Made by a program: the position numbers and the translations under genes
The notes under the pieces: model-generated
Told to the model about the DNA's origin: nothing
What the model saw: the letters and a program-made list of their open reading frames with translations, nothing else
The model's database searches: none
DNA from: an uncultured Clostridia bacterium
GTDB lineage: Bacteria > Bacillota > Clostridia > Christensenellales > UBA1242
Assembly (NCBI GenBank): GCA_934757825.1
Contig: CAKVLP010000002.1
Span: 62,001-126,000 of the forward strand
DNA length: 64,000 bases
Direction: 5' to 3'
In this document: in pieces, positions 1 through 8,617 of the stretch
How the letters are laid out: every line of letters begins with the position of its first letter
Position numbering within the stretch: position 1 is the stretch's first letter

Positions 1-3000
1 ATAAGTCTTACCTATATATGGCAAACTATGTTGACACTTACAGAGTTGGTGTGACAAACAACGGGCGCACGGGCTGTGGCACAACATTTGTTAAGACATC
101 TACAACAGGTGCTACGATAAATGCTACTGACTTTAATCCTAATAACACCGTTGTACTATTAAAGATTACTTATCCAAACGATAGTCAGGTAAGTAAGATT
201 AGGTACAGAGGTACTCAAATTTACGACAAAACAACAGGTCTGACCGATTCGGCAAAGAACACCTACGAGGTTATAAGCGAAACCCTAAGCGGTTCGACTT
301 ATACAATGTACGTTAAGTTCGTTCTAAGCGGTTCGACTTACGGAACATCTACAAGTTCCACAACAGGCTATTACGTTGAGTTTGAAAGCCGTACAATGGC
401 TGGTACAATTCAAAATGCTTACCTTGATAGTTTTGGCAACACCGGAAACGGCACAGTCAAAGCATACAAGGGTTCGGCTACTGGCACATTGTTAAATACC
501 ATTACTGGTGACGATTCCGAAATTTACAATGTAGTAGGAGTCGCAAGTGGCGATACAGTTACTGTGGTTGCTACAAGCGCAAATACTCGTTGGAAAGTTG
601 GTTCGATTACAGTTAATGGCGAGAAAAGAGACTTGAAAATATCTGGTCAAACCGCAACTGCAACTTACACAGTTGGCACCGAGTCATTCGAAATCAAAGT
701 AAATTACGCTCCAAATTATTGGTATGAAATTGATTCGACAGGTACAACACCTTCTACTTACTATAAATCTTCCGATAAATTAGAGGCATTTACATGTTTG
801 AGCGGAACTGATTCGTCCAATAAGGGTACTAAATATGATCCATTCGTAATTGATACTCCTGGTAAGTTGGCGATGATGAGTTACTTGATCAACACTCAGG
901 CAACTTATACCGCAAATGGCACTACTAAAAATTATAGTTCGGCGTGGTTCAAGATTACTAAGGACATCGATATGAGCGCATATATGTGGATCCCAACAGG
1001 ACTTTACGATGGCTTAAACGATAGTGGAGCGGTTGTTGGCAAAACGGGTTGGGGTGTTGCTGGAATTATATCTGATGAGCACAGCAGTATCAAAAACGTT
1101 TACGTTTATGATACTGACACTTACAGAACCAACTCCAACAACTACACTGCAATGTTCTACAACCTAATAAGTCTAAACAATGTCGGATTTGAAAACATCA
1201 ACGTTTACTCTGACAAGTATCGCGCAGCCGGAGTTGGATACTATGTATCTAGTGGCAATGCTTCATTTGTTACTGTTAAAAACACGACTATCAATTCTGC
1301 TTACAATGGCTCGCTTCTAAGTGCTTTCGCTGTTGAAATAGTGGCAGTACAACTTACAAGTATGAGCATTGTAAACTCTACATTTAACGTTACTGACAAT
1401 GTCGCTTCGTTTAGCATAAGGACATTATCAAATTTCGTTAGATATGCTTCGATTGTTCAAGACTTGTTGATATATGGTGTAACTTCAAATAGCACATCGA
1501 AAATCAACACATCGCAATCGACGCTTGTAACTTACGCAAACACAACGGGTGCAACTTACAGAAATGTGGTTGTTCACGCAAACGGCTTGCTTGCAAGCAC
1601 AACATCTTCTAGATACAACATCTTGGGTCTTATGACCGACAATACTGTTGTTGAAAACATCTTCGTATATATGACCGCTTCAAACCAATACAGGCTTTCA
1701 AACGGTACGAGCATTGTTTCGTTCAGTACAGCAAACAGCGTTTCGTCATTCACAGGATTAGACTTTAAAAACTCTTGGGCACTAAGCACTAGCGGAGTGA
1801 CAGGAGGGGTTATAGTCGAACCTAAGATGTACAAGGTTAGCGTGCTTAACGCTAGCGTTGGTAGCGACATCTACTATCTAGGATTCAAACATAGCACTTC
1901 GACATCGCTAAGCGGTGCGGGCACTAAGGCAAGTCCATACTTAATTTCTTCCGAAAACGACTTATTCGCATTCGCTAATATGATCAACACCGGCAAGTTT
2001 GATGGCACAGGAACCGCAATCAACGCGACATACAACGCTTCTGGCAAGTATTACAAGTTGACCAAAGACCTTGACATCAGCGGATACTTGTTTACTCCAA
2101 TTGGAACAAATCATCTTCCTGCAACAGTTAATATCGAAAGTTCCAACTTCGAGTTTAAGGGCACTTTTGATGGCGATGGCCACGTTATCACAGGGCTTAG
2201 AGTGTTTACTTACAACACACGTTATGCTGGATTGTTTGGTAGAGTTGCGAGTGGAAATATTACAAATATCAACTTGAAAAATGTATATATCGTATCGGGT
2301 AATGCTGAATATACAGGTGGTATAGTTGGTTTCACTTCAAATGCAAACCTTGAAGGTTTGACAGTTGATGGACAAGTTTTGGGTAGAAATCTAGTAGGCG
2401 GTATCGTAGCATACTTTGGATTGACATCTGACAAATACATCGCAAACAGCGGTGTAAGCGGTTGGGTTCACTCTCTTGGTACTGCGGGCGGTGTCGTTGG
2501 ACAAATCCCTGCTTTAACATCTGGTAGTGCAAGAACAGCAAACGTTCAGTACAGTTACAACCAAGCAAGCGTTGTTGGACGTGGTGGATTGGAAAGTACA
2601 AGTTATGCGTTAGGTGGTATCGTTGGTACAACCGATAACAACCAAGGAAGCGTGGTTCAGATCGTGATTTCCGATTGTTACAACACTGGAACACTTTACG
2701 GACACGGCGTAATTGGTGGTATTATGGGTAAACTAAACAATACCGTAATCAACAATTGTTATAGCGCTGGTACCATCTATGTTGACAGTTTAGCATACTG
2801 GAGCGGCACTCAAACACTTCTATCGTCAACAACTAATAATCCATTAACTGCTGGTAATTTCAGTACAACAAGTTATGCTTGGAACACTGCGGTAATCAGC
2901 AAGGTTGGTGAGATAGGTGGTTATGCAATGCAAAACAATGTGACAATAGTTAATTCTTACTATGTTACAAAACTTATCTTTGCAATCAATTCTAGCGGTA

Positions 3001-4097
3001 AGACAACACAAATCCCAGTTGGTAAGGCTGGAAACGCTGGAACAACACCATACGGCATAAGCACATTTACAGGTAAAGTGACTCCTGCTGTGTTCTATGT
3101 AAATGGAACGGGCGGACAGTCTGCGCTTAACCTAACAAATCAATTTAAAGCATACGACGGTTGGACACTTGATGAGAGTTTCAATGGCGGATATCCAACT
3201 CTAGAATGGGCAGTGGGCGAGACAGTAACATTTGTTAACAACAGCAAAATTACGACTCACACCTTGAAATCAACAGCATTGAGTCAAGGCAAGTCGATTA
3301 AGTCCACGGCGCTTTCTGCTACGGAAACAGACGTTAATACGACTGTTACAGTTAAGAAATACGACCTAATAGGAAACACTATTGAGATTGAAAACGGAAA
3401 AGTTGTTCTACCAAACAATGTATTCTACTTCAATGGAAAAGTTTACATTCCTAAAAACTCCACACTTGACTTTAACTTAGTTCCAGACGAGAATTACGTT
3501 ATCGACAAGTCGGCTGTCAGAGACTACTACAATGGTAGCGTAAGTAGGGCGGATAATGATACGCACCTAAGCGAAAAGAGTGATGCTGATAAGACTGCTT
3601 ACCTAAGTACATTTACTGACATTACAGGCGCTGATGGGGCTTATCAAATTACAGTTGATTCGAGCAAACAAGTTTACGTTGCAGTTAAAAACGACGTATT
3701 CAGCGTAACAATCAAGGCTATATTTGCTGCTGCTAATGACAAAACTCAAATCAACACGAGTGGAAACGAGTATCTAAACATTGTTCTTTACAACAAGAGC
3801 ACCAATATGGCTTATGCCGACATCATCACAGCCAACGACACAGCGCAAACAGTTGTGTTTGAGGGATTAAATGGTGGTGACTACGTGATTGGCATATACG
3901 AGTCGATGTTCTATGAGATTGATAAGGATACAGACGTAAGTTATGTGGTTGGGTCAAATTCGAGCGTAAATATCGATAAGACTCCAAACCTTAATTACAA
4001 GATTGAGCTTGACAACTCAAAACTTGGCATTGTTATTACAGTTATCGTTACAAAACAGTACGATGGCTGGCTATATAACATTGGCAAAAGCGTTTAA
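1..4097 (+). CDS. Large GLUG-repeat surface protein, 5' end outside window
   Basis: The reading frame is open to the left edge and the first ATG (18) has no Shine-Dalgarno and no signal peptide after it, so the N-terminus is probably missing. About 1360 residues are visible, rich in Ser, Thr, Asn, Tyr and Gly. Two blocks of the type GTKYDPFVIDTPGKL (about residue 270) and GTKASPYLISSENDL (about 632) precede GLUG-like repeats (about 715-930: GTFDGDGHVITGL, GGIVG, DCYNTGTL, NNCYSAGTI), a known extracellular repeat of Gram-positive adhesins. The last 300 residues have Ig-like character and the C-terminus shows no LPXTG motif or membrane anchor. Function is inferred only as cell-surface adhesion or matrix binding. 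Confidence 0.75.
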   Translation, partial: KSYLYMANYVDTYRVGVTNNGRTGCGTTFVKTSTTGATINATDFNPNNTVVLLKITYPNDSQVSKIRYRGTQIYDKTTGLTDSAKNTYEVISETLSGSTYTMYVKFVLSGSTYGTSTSSTTGYYVEFESRTMAGTIQNAYLDSFGNTGNGTVKAYKGSATGTLLNTITGDDSEIYNVVGVASGDTVTVVATSANTRWKVGSITVNGEKRDLKISGQTATATYTVGTESFEIKVNYAPNYWYEIDSTGTTPSTYYKSSDKLEAFTCLSGTDSSNKGTKYDPFVIDTPGKLAMMSYLINTQATYTANGTTKNYSSAWFKITKDIDMSAYMWIPTGLYDGLNDSGAVVGKTGWGVAGIISDEHSSIKNVYVYDTDTYRTNSNNYTAMFYNLISLNNVGFENINVYSDKYRAAGVGYYVSSGNASFVTVKNTTINSAYNGSLLSAFAVEIVAVQLTSMSIVNSTFNVTDNVASFSIRTLSNFVRYASIVQDLLIYGVTSNSTSKINTSQSTLVTYANTTGATYRNVVVHANGLLASTTSSRYNILGLMTDNTVVENIFVYMTASNQYRLSNGTSIVSFSTANSVSSFTGLDFKNSWALSTSGVTGGVIVEPKMYKVSVLNASVGSDIYYLGFKHSTSTSLSGAGTKASPYLISSENDLFAFANMINTGKFDGTGTAINATYNASGKYYKLTKDLDISGYLFTPIGTNHLPATVNIESSNFEFKGTFDGDGHVITGLRVFTYNTRYAGLFGRVASGNITNINLKNVYIVSGNAEYTGGIVGFTSNANLEGLTVDGQVLGRNLVGGIVAYFGLTSDKYIANSGVSGWVHSLGTAGGVVGQIPALTSGSARTANVQYSYNQASVVGRGGLESTSYALGGIVGTTDNNQGSVVQIVISDCYNTGTLYGHGVIGGIMGKLNNTVINNCYSAGTIYVDSLAYWSGTQTLLSSTTNNPLTAGNFSTTSYAWNTAVISKVGEIGGYAMQNNVTIVNSYYVTKLIFAINSSGKTTQIPVGKAGNAGTTPYGISTFTGKVTPAVFYVNGTGGQSALNLTNQFKAYDGWTLDESFNGGYPTLEWAVGETVTFVNNSKITTHTLKSTALSQGKSIKSTALSATETDVNTTVTVKKYDLIGNTIEIENGKVVLPNNVFYFNGKVYIPKNSTLDFNLVPDENYVIDKSAVRDYYNGSVSRADNDTHLSEKSDADKTAYLSTFTDITGADGAYQITVDSSKQVYVAVKNDVFSVTIKAIFAAANDKTQINTSGNEYLNIVLYNKSTNMAYADIITANDTAQTVVFEGLNGGDYVIGIYESMFYEIDKDTDVSYVVGSNSSVNIDKTPNLNYKIELDNSKLGIVITVIVTKQYDGWLYNIGKSV

Positions 4098-4120
4098 TTA
4101 CGCTAGTCGTCAATAAGTCA

Positions 4121-4163
4121 AAAAAACCTTATTGTTTTGGTTAATTTGACCGAAACAATAAGG
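4121..4163 (-). terminator. Hairpin between convergent transcripts
   Basis: An 11-bp stem (CCTTATTGTTT / AAACAATAAGG, 4127-4137 with 4153-4163) has an A-run on its left side. That makes a T-run only for leftward transcription, so it is a good intrinsic terminator for transcripts entering from rpsT. It may also stop the surface-protein transcript without a U-tract. Confidence 0.6.
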
Positions 4164-4172
4164 AGTATTGGC

Positions 4173-4201
4173 TTGTTAAAATCGGGTATAAGTGCTATAA
4201 T
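4173..4201 (+). promoter_or_regulatory. Strong sigma-A-type promoter with no ORF downstream
   Basis: TTGTTA (4173-4178), 17 bp, then TATAAT (4196-4201) with a TGC extended -10. The same -35 and spacing occur before the PAP2 gene at 21996. Transcription would run right into a region without a convincing ORF. Confidence 0.6.
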
Positions 4202-4207
4202 ATATCG

Positions 4208-4430
4208 GTGTTAAATTTGGGTGAAAAATCCACTTAATAACGCCAATAAATTTGGCATTTTAATGTATACAAAAAATGGAAAAATTTATTATTTTTGGTA
4301 TAAAGAGATAAATTGAAATTTTAATTTTATTATGGTTTTTTGTTAAAATTTCAATAAATCCTTTATATATATAAAGAAAAAGTGAGTTAATTCTGCAAAA
4401 TTGGGGTTAATAAACTTTTTCTTTTTTTTA
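4208..4430 (+). ncRNA. Candidate structured small RNA
   Basis: The expected transcript from the promoter at 4173-4201 is about 220 nt. It contains alternative hairpins GGTGTT(4207)/AACGCC(4239) and GCCAA(4242)/TTGGC(4252), which share bases and exclude each other. An 11-bp perfect stem follows (4314-4324 with 4343-4353), then a 16-bp palindrome at 4361-4376, then a terminator-like stem (4373-4383 with 4414-4424) and a T-run. A 17-codon frame starting at 4263 lacks a ribosome binding site. No known RNA family was recognised. Confidence 0.35.
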
Positions 4431-4505
4431 TATGATTTTAATGTGGGGATTATTAGCGTTAAGATTATTGGCGTAAAGTGCCAAAATTAAACCGCAATTA
4501 GACGA

Positions 4506-4545
4506 CAAAAAAACACCAGCAAATTATCTTGCGGGTGTTTTTTTA
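4506..4545. terminator. rpsT terminator
   Basis: AAAAAAACACC (4507-4517) pairs with GGTGTTTTTTT (4533-4543). The stem lies just past the rpsT stop codon and works as an intrinsic terminator on either strand. Confidence 0.85.
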
Positions 4546-4553
4546 TTTCATAA

Positions 4554-4994
4554 TTATTTTGTTTCTTTCTTAGTAGTCTTTTTTGCTGGTGCTTTTTTAG
4601 CAGTAGTTTCTTTGGTTGCGGTCTTTTTAGCGGTAGCCTTTTTAGGAGCGTCCTTAACTTCTTCTGCAACTTTTTCTACTTTCTCAGCCTTTTCTACTTT
4701 TTTAACAGTCTCTTTTTTAGGAGCTACTTTTTTGCTAGCTGCATCGTATGCTGCTGTAAGTCTAGCAATCTTTCTAGAAGCGTTGTTTCTATGTAGCACG
4801 CCCTTAGAGCAAGCGCTGTCAACATAAGCAATAGTGGTAGTAAGTTGAGCCTTAGCGCTCTCCAAATTTCCTTCTTCTAGTGCTTTGCGGTAGTTCTTGA
4901 TATAAGTAGAGATTGTCGCTTTAATATAACGATTTTCAGATCTTTGTCTGTCGTTGGTAGAAATTCTTTTCTTTGCTGATTTAATGTTTGCCAC
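4554..4994 (-). CDS. rpsT: Ribosomal protein bS20 with long Lys/Ala-rich tail
   Basis: Residues 1-88 match S20: MANIKSAKKRI start, helical core, HRNNASRKIARL near the end of the core. S20 binds 16S rRNA in the small subunit. It starts with GTG at 4994, set by AAGGAGA (5001-5007). The family is normally 85-90 residues. Here about 58 more residues follow, made of KK, AKK, KET and EKV repeats with alternating charge. The tail is low complexity but in one unbroken frame. Codon use in the tail (aaa, gct, gca, act) fits the genome. Monocistronic, with its own promoter and terminator. Confidence 0.97.
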   Translation of the reverse strand: MANIKSAKKRISTNDRQRSENRYIKATISTYIKNYRKALEEGNLESAKAQLTTTIAYVDSACSKGVLHRNNASRKIARLTAAYDAASKKVAPKKETVKKVEKAEKVEKVAEEVKDAPKKATAKKTATKETTAKKAPAKKTTKKETK

Positions 4995-5042
4995 TTTTTT
5001 TCTCCTTGTAAAAATTATTATATCCTTAATTCTTGCTGAATT

Positions 5043-5071
5043 ATTTTAGCACATTATTTTTCATTTTGCAA
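5043..5071 (-). promoter_or_regulatory. rpsT promoter
   Basis: On the minus strand: TTGCAA (5066-5071), 17 bp, TAAAAT (5043-5048) with a TG extended -10, about 50 nt before the GTG start. Confidence 0.65.
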
Positions 5072-5144
5072 GGATAATTTTAAACTATTTCAAATAATAT
5101 CCCTATATTTTACCAATAATATTAAGAGTTAAGGGGATTAAATT

Positions 5145-5999
5145 TTGATTTCGGATTTAATTAGCGAACTAAACTCTGAGTTTTCGGTGTTTAAAGAGGG
5201 CGGAGACGAGATAAAACGCGGGAAATATGGCACCTGCATTGAGTCGTACAAGATTTCGACCGCAAGACAAGAAAAAATTTTTGGCAAAGAACGAGGCAAA
5301 TACACTTTGCTATTTTTTCGCGATTTTTTGGAAAATGACAGAGCGCTTAAATACTATCAAAACACATTTAAACGCGCCTTAAAGGGCTATTTACCCGAAG
5401 TGGGTACAGATGATGTGATTTTGGTTGTTGGGCTTGGAAATCGCCATATTTCGGCCGATAGTTTGGGTGCAGAAGTTGTCAAAAACCTTGTTGTTACAAG
5501 AGAGATGAGCAAAACACTGCCTAAGGTGTGTGCATTCGCGCCATCGGTGCTTGGTCTTACGGGGATTGAAACTGCTGACACTGTTGAGGCGATTGTGGGC
5601 AAAATAAAGCCAAATATTGTGATTTTCGTAGATGCGTTGTGTGCGTCGCATTCCTCTCGCCTTGGCAAATCTTTTCAGATATCTGACACCGTAATTACGC
5701 CTGGCGACGGGGTTGGAAACGCGCGAAAAAAAGCCTTATTAAAGGGCGTGCGGGTAATATCAATTGGTGTGCCATTTGTGGTTTATTCAAGCACGTTTGT
5801 GGAGTGCGCGCTTGCCGATGTTGGGATTGACCAAAAAAGTGTTGACGACCAAAAACTTAAAGCCAAAATAAAAAAACTGACCGAAACAAATAGGAGTGAA
5901 CTTGTAACCCTAAAAGACATCGAAGGAGCGGTTAAAAGGGCGGGGCGACTTATTGGCAGGGCTATTAACTCAACGCTACTCGGATTTGAACAATTGTAA
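5145..5999 (+). CDS. gpr: Germination protease Gpr (family A25)
   Basis: Gpr degrades small acid-soluble spore proteins early in germination. Hallmarks are VVGLGNRHISADSLG (about 94-108), VLGLTGIET (135-143), VDALCASHSSRLG (162-174) and TPGDGVGN (185-192), in the family order. The acidic residues thought to be catalytic in A25 probably correspond to D105 and D163 (inferred). Start is TTG at 5145, set by AAGGGG (5131-5136). At 284 residues it is shorter than the Bacillus enzyme (about 370), mostly at the N-terminus, where the Bacillus protein carries its autoprocessed propeptide. A transglycosylase gene follows on the same strand. No clear sigma-G promoter could be picked by eye. Confidence 0.93.
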   Translation: MISDLISELNSEFSVFKEGGDEIKRGKYGTCIESYKISTARQEKIFGKERGKYTLLFFRDFLENDRALKYYQNTFKRALKGYLPEVGTDDVILVVGLGNRHISADSLGAEVVKNLVVTREMSKTLPKVCAFAPSVLGLTGIETADTVEAIVGKIKPNIVIFVDALCASHSSRLGKSFQISDTVITPGDGVGNARKKALLKGVRVISIGVPFVVYSSTFVECALADVGIDQKSVDDQKLKAKIKKLTETNRSELVTLKDIEGAVKRAGRLIGRAINSTLLGFEQL

Positions 6000-6051
6000 A
6001 TAAAAAACCATATAAAAGTATTGACCACACTAAAATAACATAAAATATACT

Positions 6052-6561
6052 ATGAAAAAGTGGGTGTGGGTAATTTTGCTAGGTTGGATAGCGGTTTTTA
6101 TTATTGTGTTTTCCACCATTTATCCAATAAAATATAAGTCAATAGTGTTAAGATATAGTAACGAGTTTGGGCTTACTCCCGACCTTGTTTTTGCTGTTAT
6201 TAACGCCGAAAGTGGGTTTGATAAAACCGCAAAATCGGGCGCTGGTGCAGTGGGGCTGATGCAGGTTTTGCCGAGCACTGCAAGCGAAGTTGGCTCAAAA
6301 CTCAATATGGCGGAAGTAGACTTATTTAGCCCAGACGACAATGTTAGAGTCGGGTGCTATTATTTAAGATTTTTGCTTGACAAATATGAGGGCGACGAAG
6401 TGCTTGCGCTTGCGTCATACAATGCTGGATACAATAATGTAAATCATTGGGTCGAAAATGGCTTTGACGGCAAGGCTGGGAATATTCCGGTAGAGCAGAC
6501 AAAATATTATGTAAAAAAGATAATTCGGTACAAAAAAATTTATAAAATATTGTGTCATTAA
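6052..6561 (+). CDS. Membrane-anchored lytic transglycosylase (SLT domain)
   Basis: A single N-terminal membrane segment (about 5-25) is followed by a soluble-lytic-transglycosylase fold: FAVINAESGFDK with catalytic Glu53, GAVGLMQVLPSTA (66-78) and ASYNAGYNNVNHW in the C-terminal half. It should cleave the MurNAc-GlcNAc bond outside the membrane, leaving anhydroMurNAc. Length 169 is typical of the short Slt family in Clostridia. Its position after gpr hints at spore or cortex work, but this is inference. There is no clear Shine-Dalgarno before ATG 6052. Confidence 0.9.
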   Translation: MKKWVWVILLGWIAVFIIVFSTIYPIKYKSIVLRYSNEFGLTPDLVFAVINAESGFDKTAKSGAGAVGLMQVLPSTASEVGSKLNMAEVDLFSPDDNVRVGCYYLRFLLDKYEGDEVLALASYNAGYNNVNHWVENGFDGKAGNIPVEQTKYYVKKIIRYKKIYKILCH

Positions 6562-6564
6562 AAT

Positions 6565-6593
6565 TTGACAAAAATTTATTCAAAGTGTTATAG
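6565..6593 (+). promoter_or_regulatory. Promoter of the DegV gene
   Basis: TTGACA (6565-6570), 17 bp, TTATAG (6588-6593). Confidence 0.7.
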
Positions 6594-6624
6594 TGGATAA
6601 AATTGCTAAGTTATGGAGGGAGAG

Positions 6625-7467
6625 ATGAGTGTTATATTTATTGATAGTGCGTGTGATTTAAGTCCGGTTCAAGCAAAAAAACTTGGGCTAGAAATTGTGC
6701 AACTTCCTGTAAAACTTAATGGAAAGGCAGTTGGCAAAAGCGACGACGCGTATAATCTTGCGTGTACAAAACACGATGAGTTGAAACTAAATGTTGATAA
6801 ACAGGATTTTATAAAAGCGTTTCAGCAATATCTTGATAACGAAGAAAATATTTTGTATCTTAGCACAAATCAAATTGTGTTTAATATCACAAAACCTTTT
6901 AGCGACGCTGTAAAAGAACTTAACATTAAGTATCCCGATAGAGAAATAAAAATTTACAACCTCGAACTAACTTCTGTTGTGGCGGGCGTTTTGTTGTATG
7001 AGGTAGGACTTCTATATAAGCGTGGTGACACCGACTTGGAGATTATAAACTTTATAGATGAGTTTAAAACGTGTGCGAGAGGCTACATAGTTACGAATCA
7101 GAAAAAGTTTATTTCAATCTGTAAAAATAGTGAAAGTGTAAATGTTAAATCAAAACTTGGCGTGAATGCAATCGTGGAATATAAGATGAACAATATAAGC
7201 GTTCTTGATTATGTCAATGGTCGAAAAAAAGCTCTCAATCAAATTGTAGAAATGATAGAGAGTAATAGCATAAATATGGCTGACTATACAATCCAAGTGG
7301 GCTATGCAATGCAAGAACAAACTGCTCAAATTTTTAAGGCTGCGTTAGAAAAGAAATTCAATGGTGACTGTACAGTACTACTTCAAAAACTTAGCCTTGA
7401 CAATGTAATGCTTTACAATGGCGACACAATTATAGTTGGCTATCACGGCAAAAAACATCAAGCATAA
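6625..7467 (+). CDS. DegV-family fatty-acid-binding protein
   Basis: Residues 1-15 (MSVIFIDSACDLSPV) give the DegV opening beta-strand with Asp-Ser, and the frame is about 280 residues, the family length. LYLSTNQIVFNIT and LELTSVVAGVLLYEVG match conserved blocks lining the acyl-chain pocket. DegV (FakB-like) proteins bind a fatty acid and present it to a FakA kinase. No kinase gene is in the window. The start is taken as 6625 because GGAGGG (6615-6620) lies just ahead of it. The ATG at 6613 contains that site and has none of its own. It is a separate transcription unit with its own promoter and terminator. Confidence 0.9.
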   Translation: MSVIFIDSACDLSPVQAKKLGLEIVQLPVKLNGKAVGKSDDAYNLACTKHDELKLNVDKQDFIKAFQQYLDNEENILYLSTNQIVFNITKPFSDAVKELNIKYPDREIKIYNLELTSVVAGVLLYEVGLLYKRGDTDLEIINFIDEFKTCARGYIVTNQKKFISICKNSESVNVKSKLGVNAIVEYKMNNISVLDYVNGRKKALNQIVEMIESNSINMADYTIQVGYAMQEQTAQIFKAALEKKFNGDCTVLLQKLSLDNVMLYNGDTIIVGYHGKKHQA

Positions 7468-7500
7468 AACCAAATCAAACGATTTGGTTTTTTCTTTTTC
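7467..7500 (+). terminator. Terminator after the DegV gene
   Basis: AAACCAAATC (7467-7476) pairs with GATTTGGTTT (7481-7490), followed by a T-rich tract. Confidence 0.85.
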
Positions 7501-7531
7501 TGTGATATAATTTATCTAGGAGAAATTAAAG

Positions 7532-8536
7532 ATGAGTACAATAATTAAAAATGCAAACATATTATCAAATGGAAAAATTTTAAAAAACTATGATATTTTA
7601 ATAAGCAACAATATTATACAAGATATTGACAAAAACATCATTGTTTGTGACAATAACATAATAAATGCTGACGGAAAGTATGTAATAAGTGGGCTTGTGA
7701 ACGCATGTTTCCAAAATGAAAAAAACTTGAAAAATCAAGCAAAAAATGGGGTTTCGACAATTGTGTTTTTGAAAAACGATATTGATACGGCTAAAAATAT
7801 TGTGTCCGAAGGATATAATGTTTACGCTGGAATTGGCGCTTTTACAAGTGATGATGTGCTAAGCGAAGAGGCGTTAAAAGTGCAATATGACCAAGTAAAA
7901 AGTGTTGGTGCAAATGTGGTTTTGTTTGCTAATAATTCCTTTGAATGTGACGAAGGTCAGTTTTTTGAATTGCTTAAATTTTCAAAAAAATATGGCAATA
8001 TCCCAATATTTACTTTCACTAATGAGACACTTGAAGAGGTGGGAGAGTGCGACAAAAAATATGGTATAACTCCTATTAGGCTTTTGGAGGAATATGCTAT
8101 TTTAGATAATCCACATATGCTACTTGGTGTGGATAATTGTGATAAAGATGACGTTGAAGTTTTGGGTTGTCACGACACATTTGCTTGTATAACTCCTACA
8201 AGAAGTTTGCGTTGTGGTAATGGAGTGGCGCCTGTTGTGTCGCTACTAAAACATAATGTCAAAGTGTGTGTTGGTGGTGACAATATGTTAAGAGAACTTG
8301 CTCTTGTGTTTGACTTGCAATCTGGTACATTGAATGAGGCAAATGTAATTTCCATAAACGAATATTTTAATTTAGCGTCTATAAATGCAAACGCACTTCT
8401 TGGCAGAAATGCGGGAGAAGTTAAAGTCGGTCAGATTGCTGACCTTGTAATTTTAGATAATCTCAATCTCCTTGACCTTAATACTTCCGATGTGTTTTGC
8501 ACAATTGCAAATGGAAAAGTGATATATAGAAGATGA
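7532..8536 (+). CDS. Amidohydrolase-fold protein without metal ligands (MtaD/SsnA-like pseudoenzyme)
   Basis: The order of blocks matches methylthioadenosine/S-adenosylhomocysteine deaminase-like amidohydrolases: an N-terminal beta segment, SGLVNA (53-58), ETLEEVGECDKKYG (165-178), SLRCGNGVAPVVSLL (225-239) and a C-terminal GEVKVGQIADLVILD. Yet the metal sites are gone. NAHxH reads NACFQ (57-61), the strand-5 His position is Phe162, and LAHCVH reads LLGVDN (197-202). Only the last Asp (GGD, D250) remains. The stretch that normally follows HxH is shortened by some 50 residues, giving 334 instead of about 430. Start ATG follows AGGAG. I infer a non-catalytic ligand-binding or scaffold role; substrate unknown. 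Confidence 0.8.
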   Translation: MSTIIKNANILSNGKILKNYDILISNNIIQDIDKNIIVCDNNIINADGKYVISGLVNACFQNEKNLKNQAKNGVSTIVFLKNDIDTAKNIVSEGYNVYAGIGAFTSDDVLSEEALKVQYDQVKSVGANVVLFANNSFECDEGQFFELLKFSKKYGNIPIFTFTNETLEEVGECDKKYGITPIRLLEEYAILDNPHMLLGVDNCDKDDVEVLGCHDTFACITPTRSLRCGNGVAPVVSLLKHNVKVCVGGDNMLRELALVFDLQSGTLNEANVISINEYFNLASINANALLGRNAGEVKVGQIADLVILDNLNLLDLNTSDVFCTIANGKVIYRR

Positions 8537-8557
8537 GTTTTTACTCAATATTGGGTC

Positions 8558-8586
8558 TAGACAAGTGGGTTTTGGCGTGGTATAAT
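8558..8586 (+). promoter_or_regulatory. Promoter upstream of 8618 gene
   Basis: TAGACA (8558-8563), 17 bp, TATAAT (8581-8586) with a TGG extended -10. Confidence 0.65.
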
Positions 8587-8617
8587 GTATACAATTATTT
8601 TTTAAGAGGGAAAAATT

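Noticed and set aside
6019..6052. TTGACC promoter and leaderless start for the transglycosylase
   Set aside because: The available -10-like elements have spacings of 14 or 19 bases or touch the ATG.
6613..6624. Upstream ATG as start of the DegV gene
   Set aside because: It has no ribosome binding site and contains the one that serves ATG 6625.
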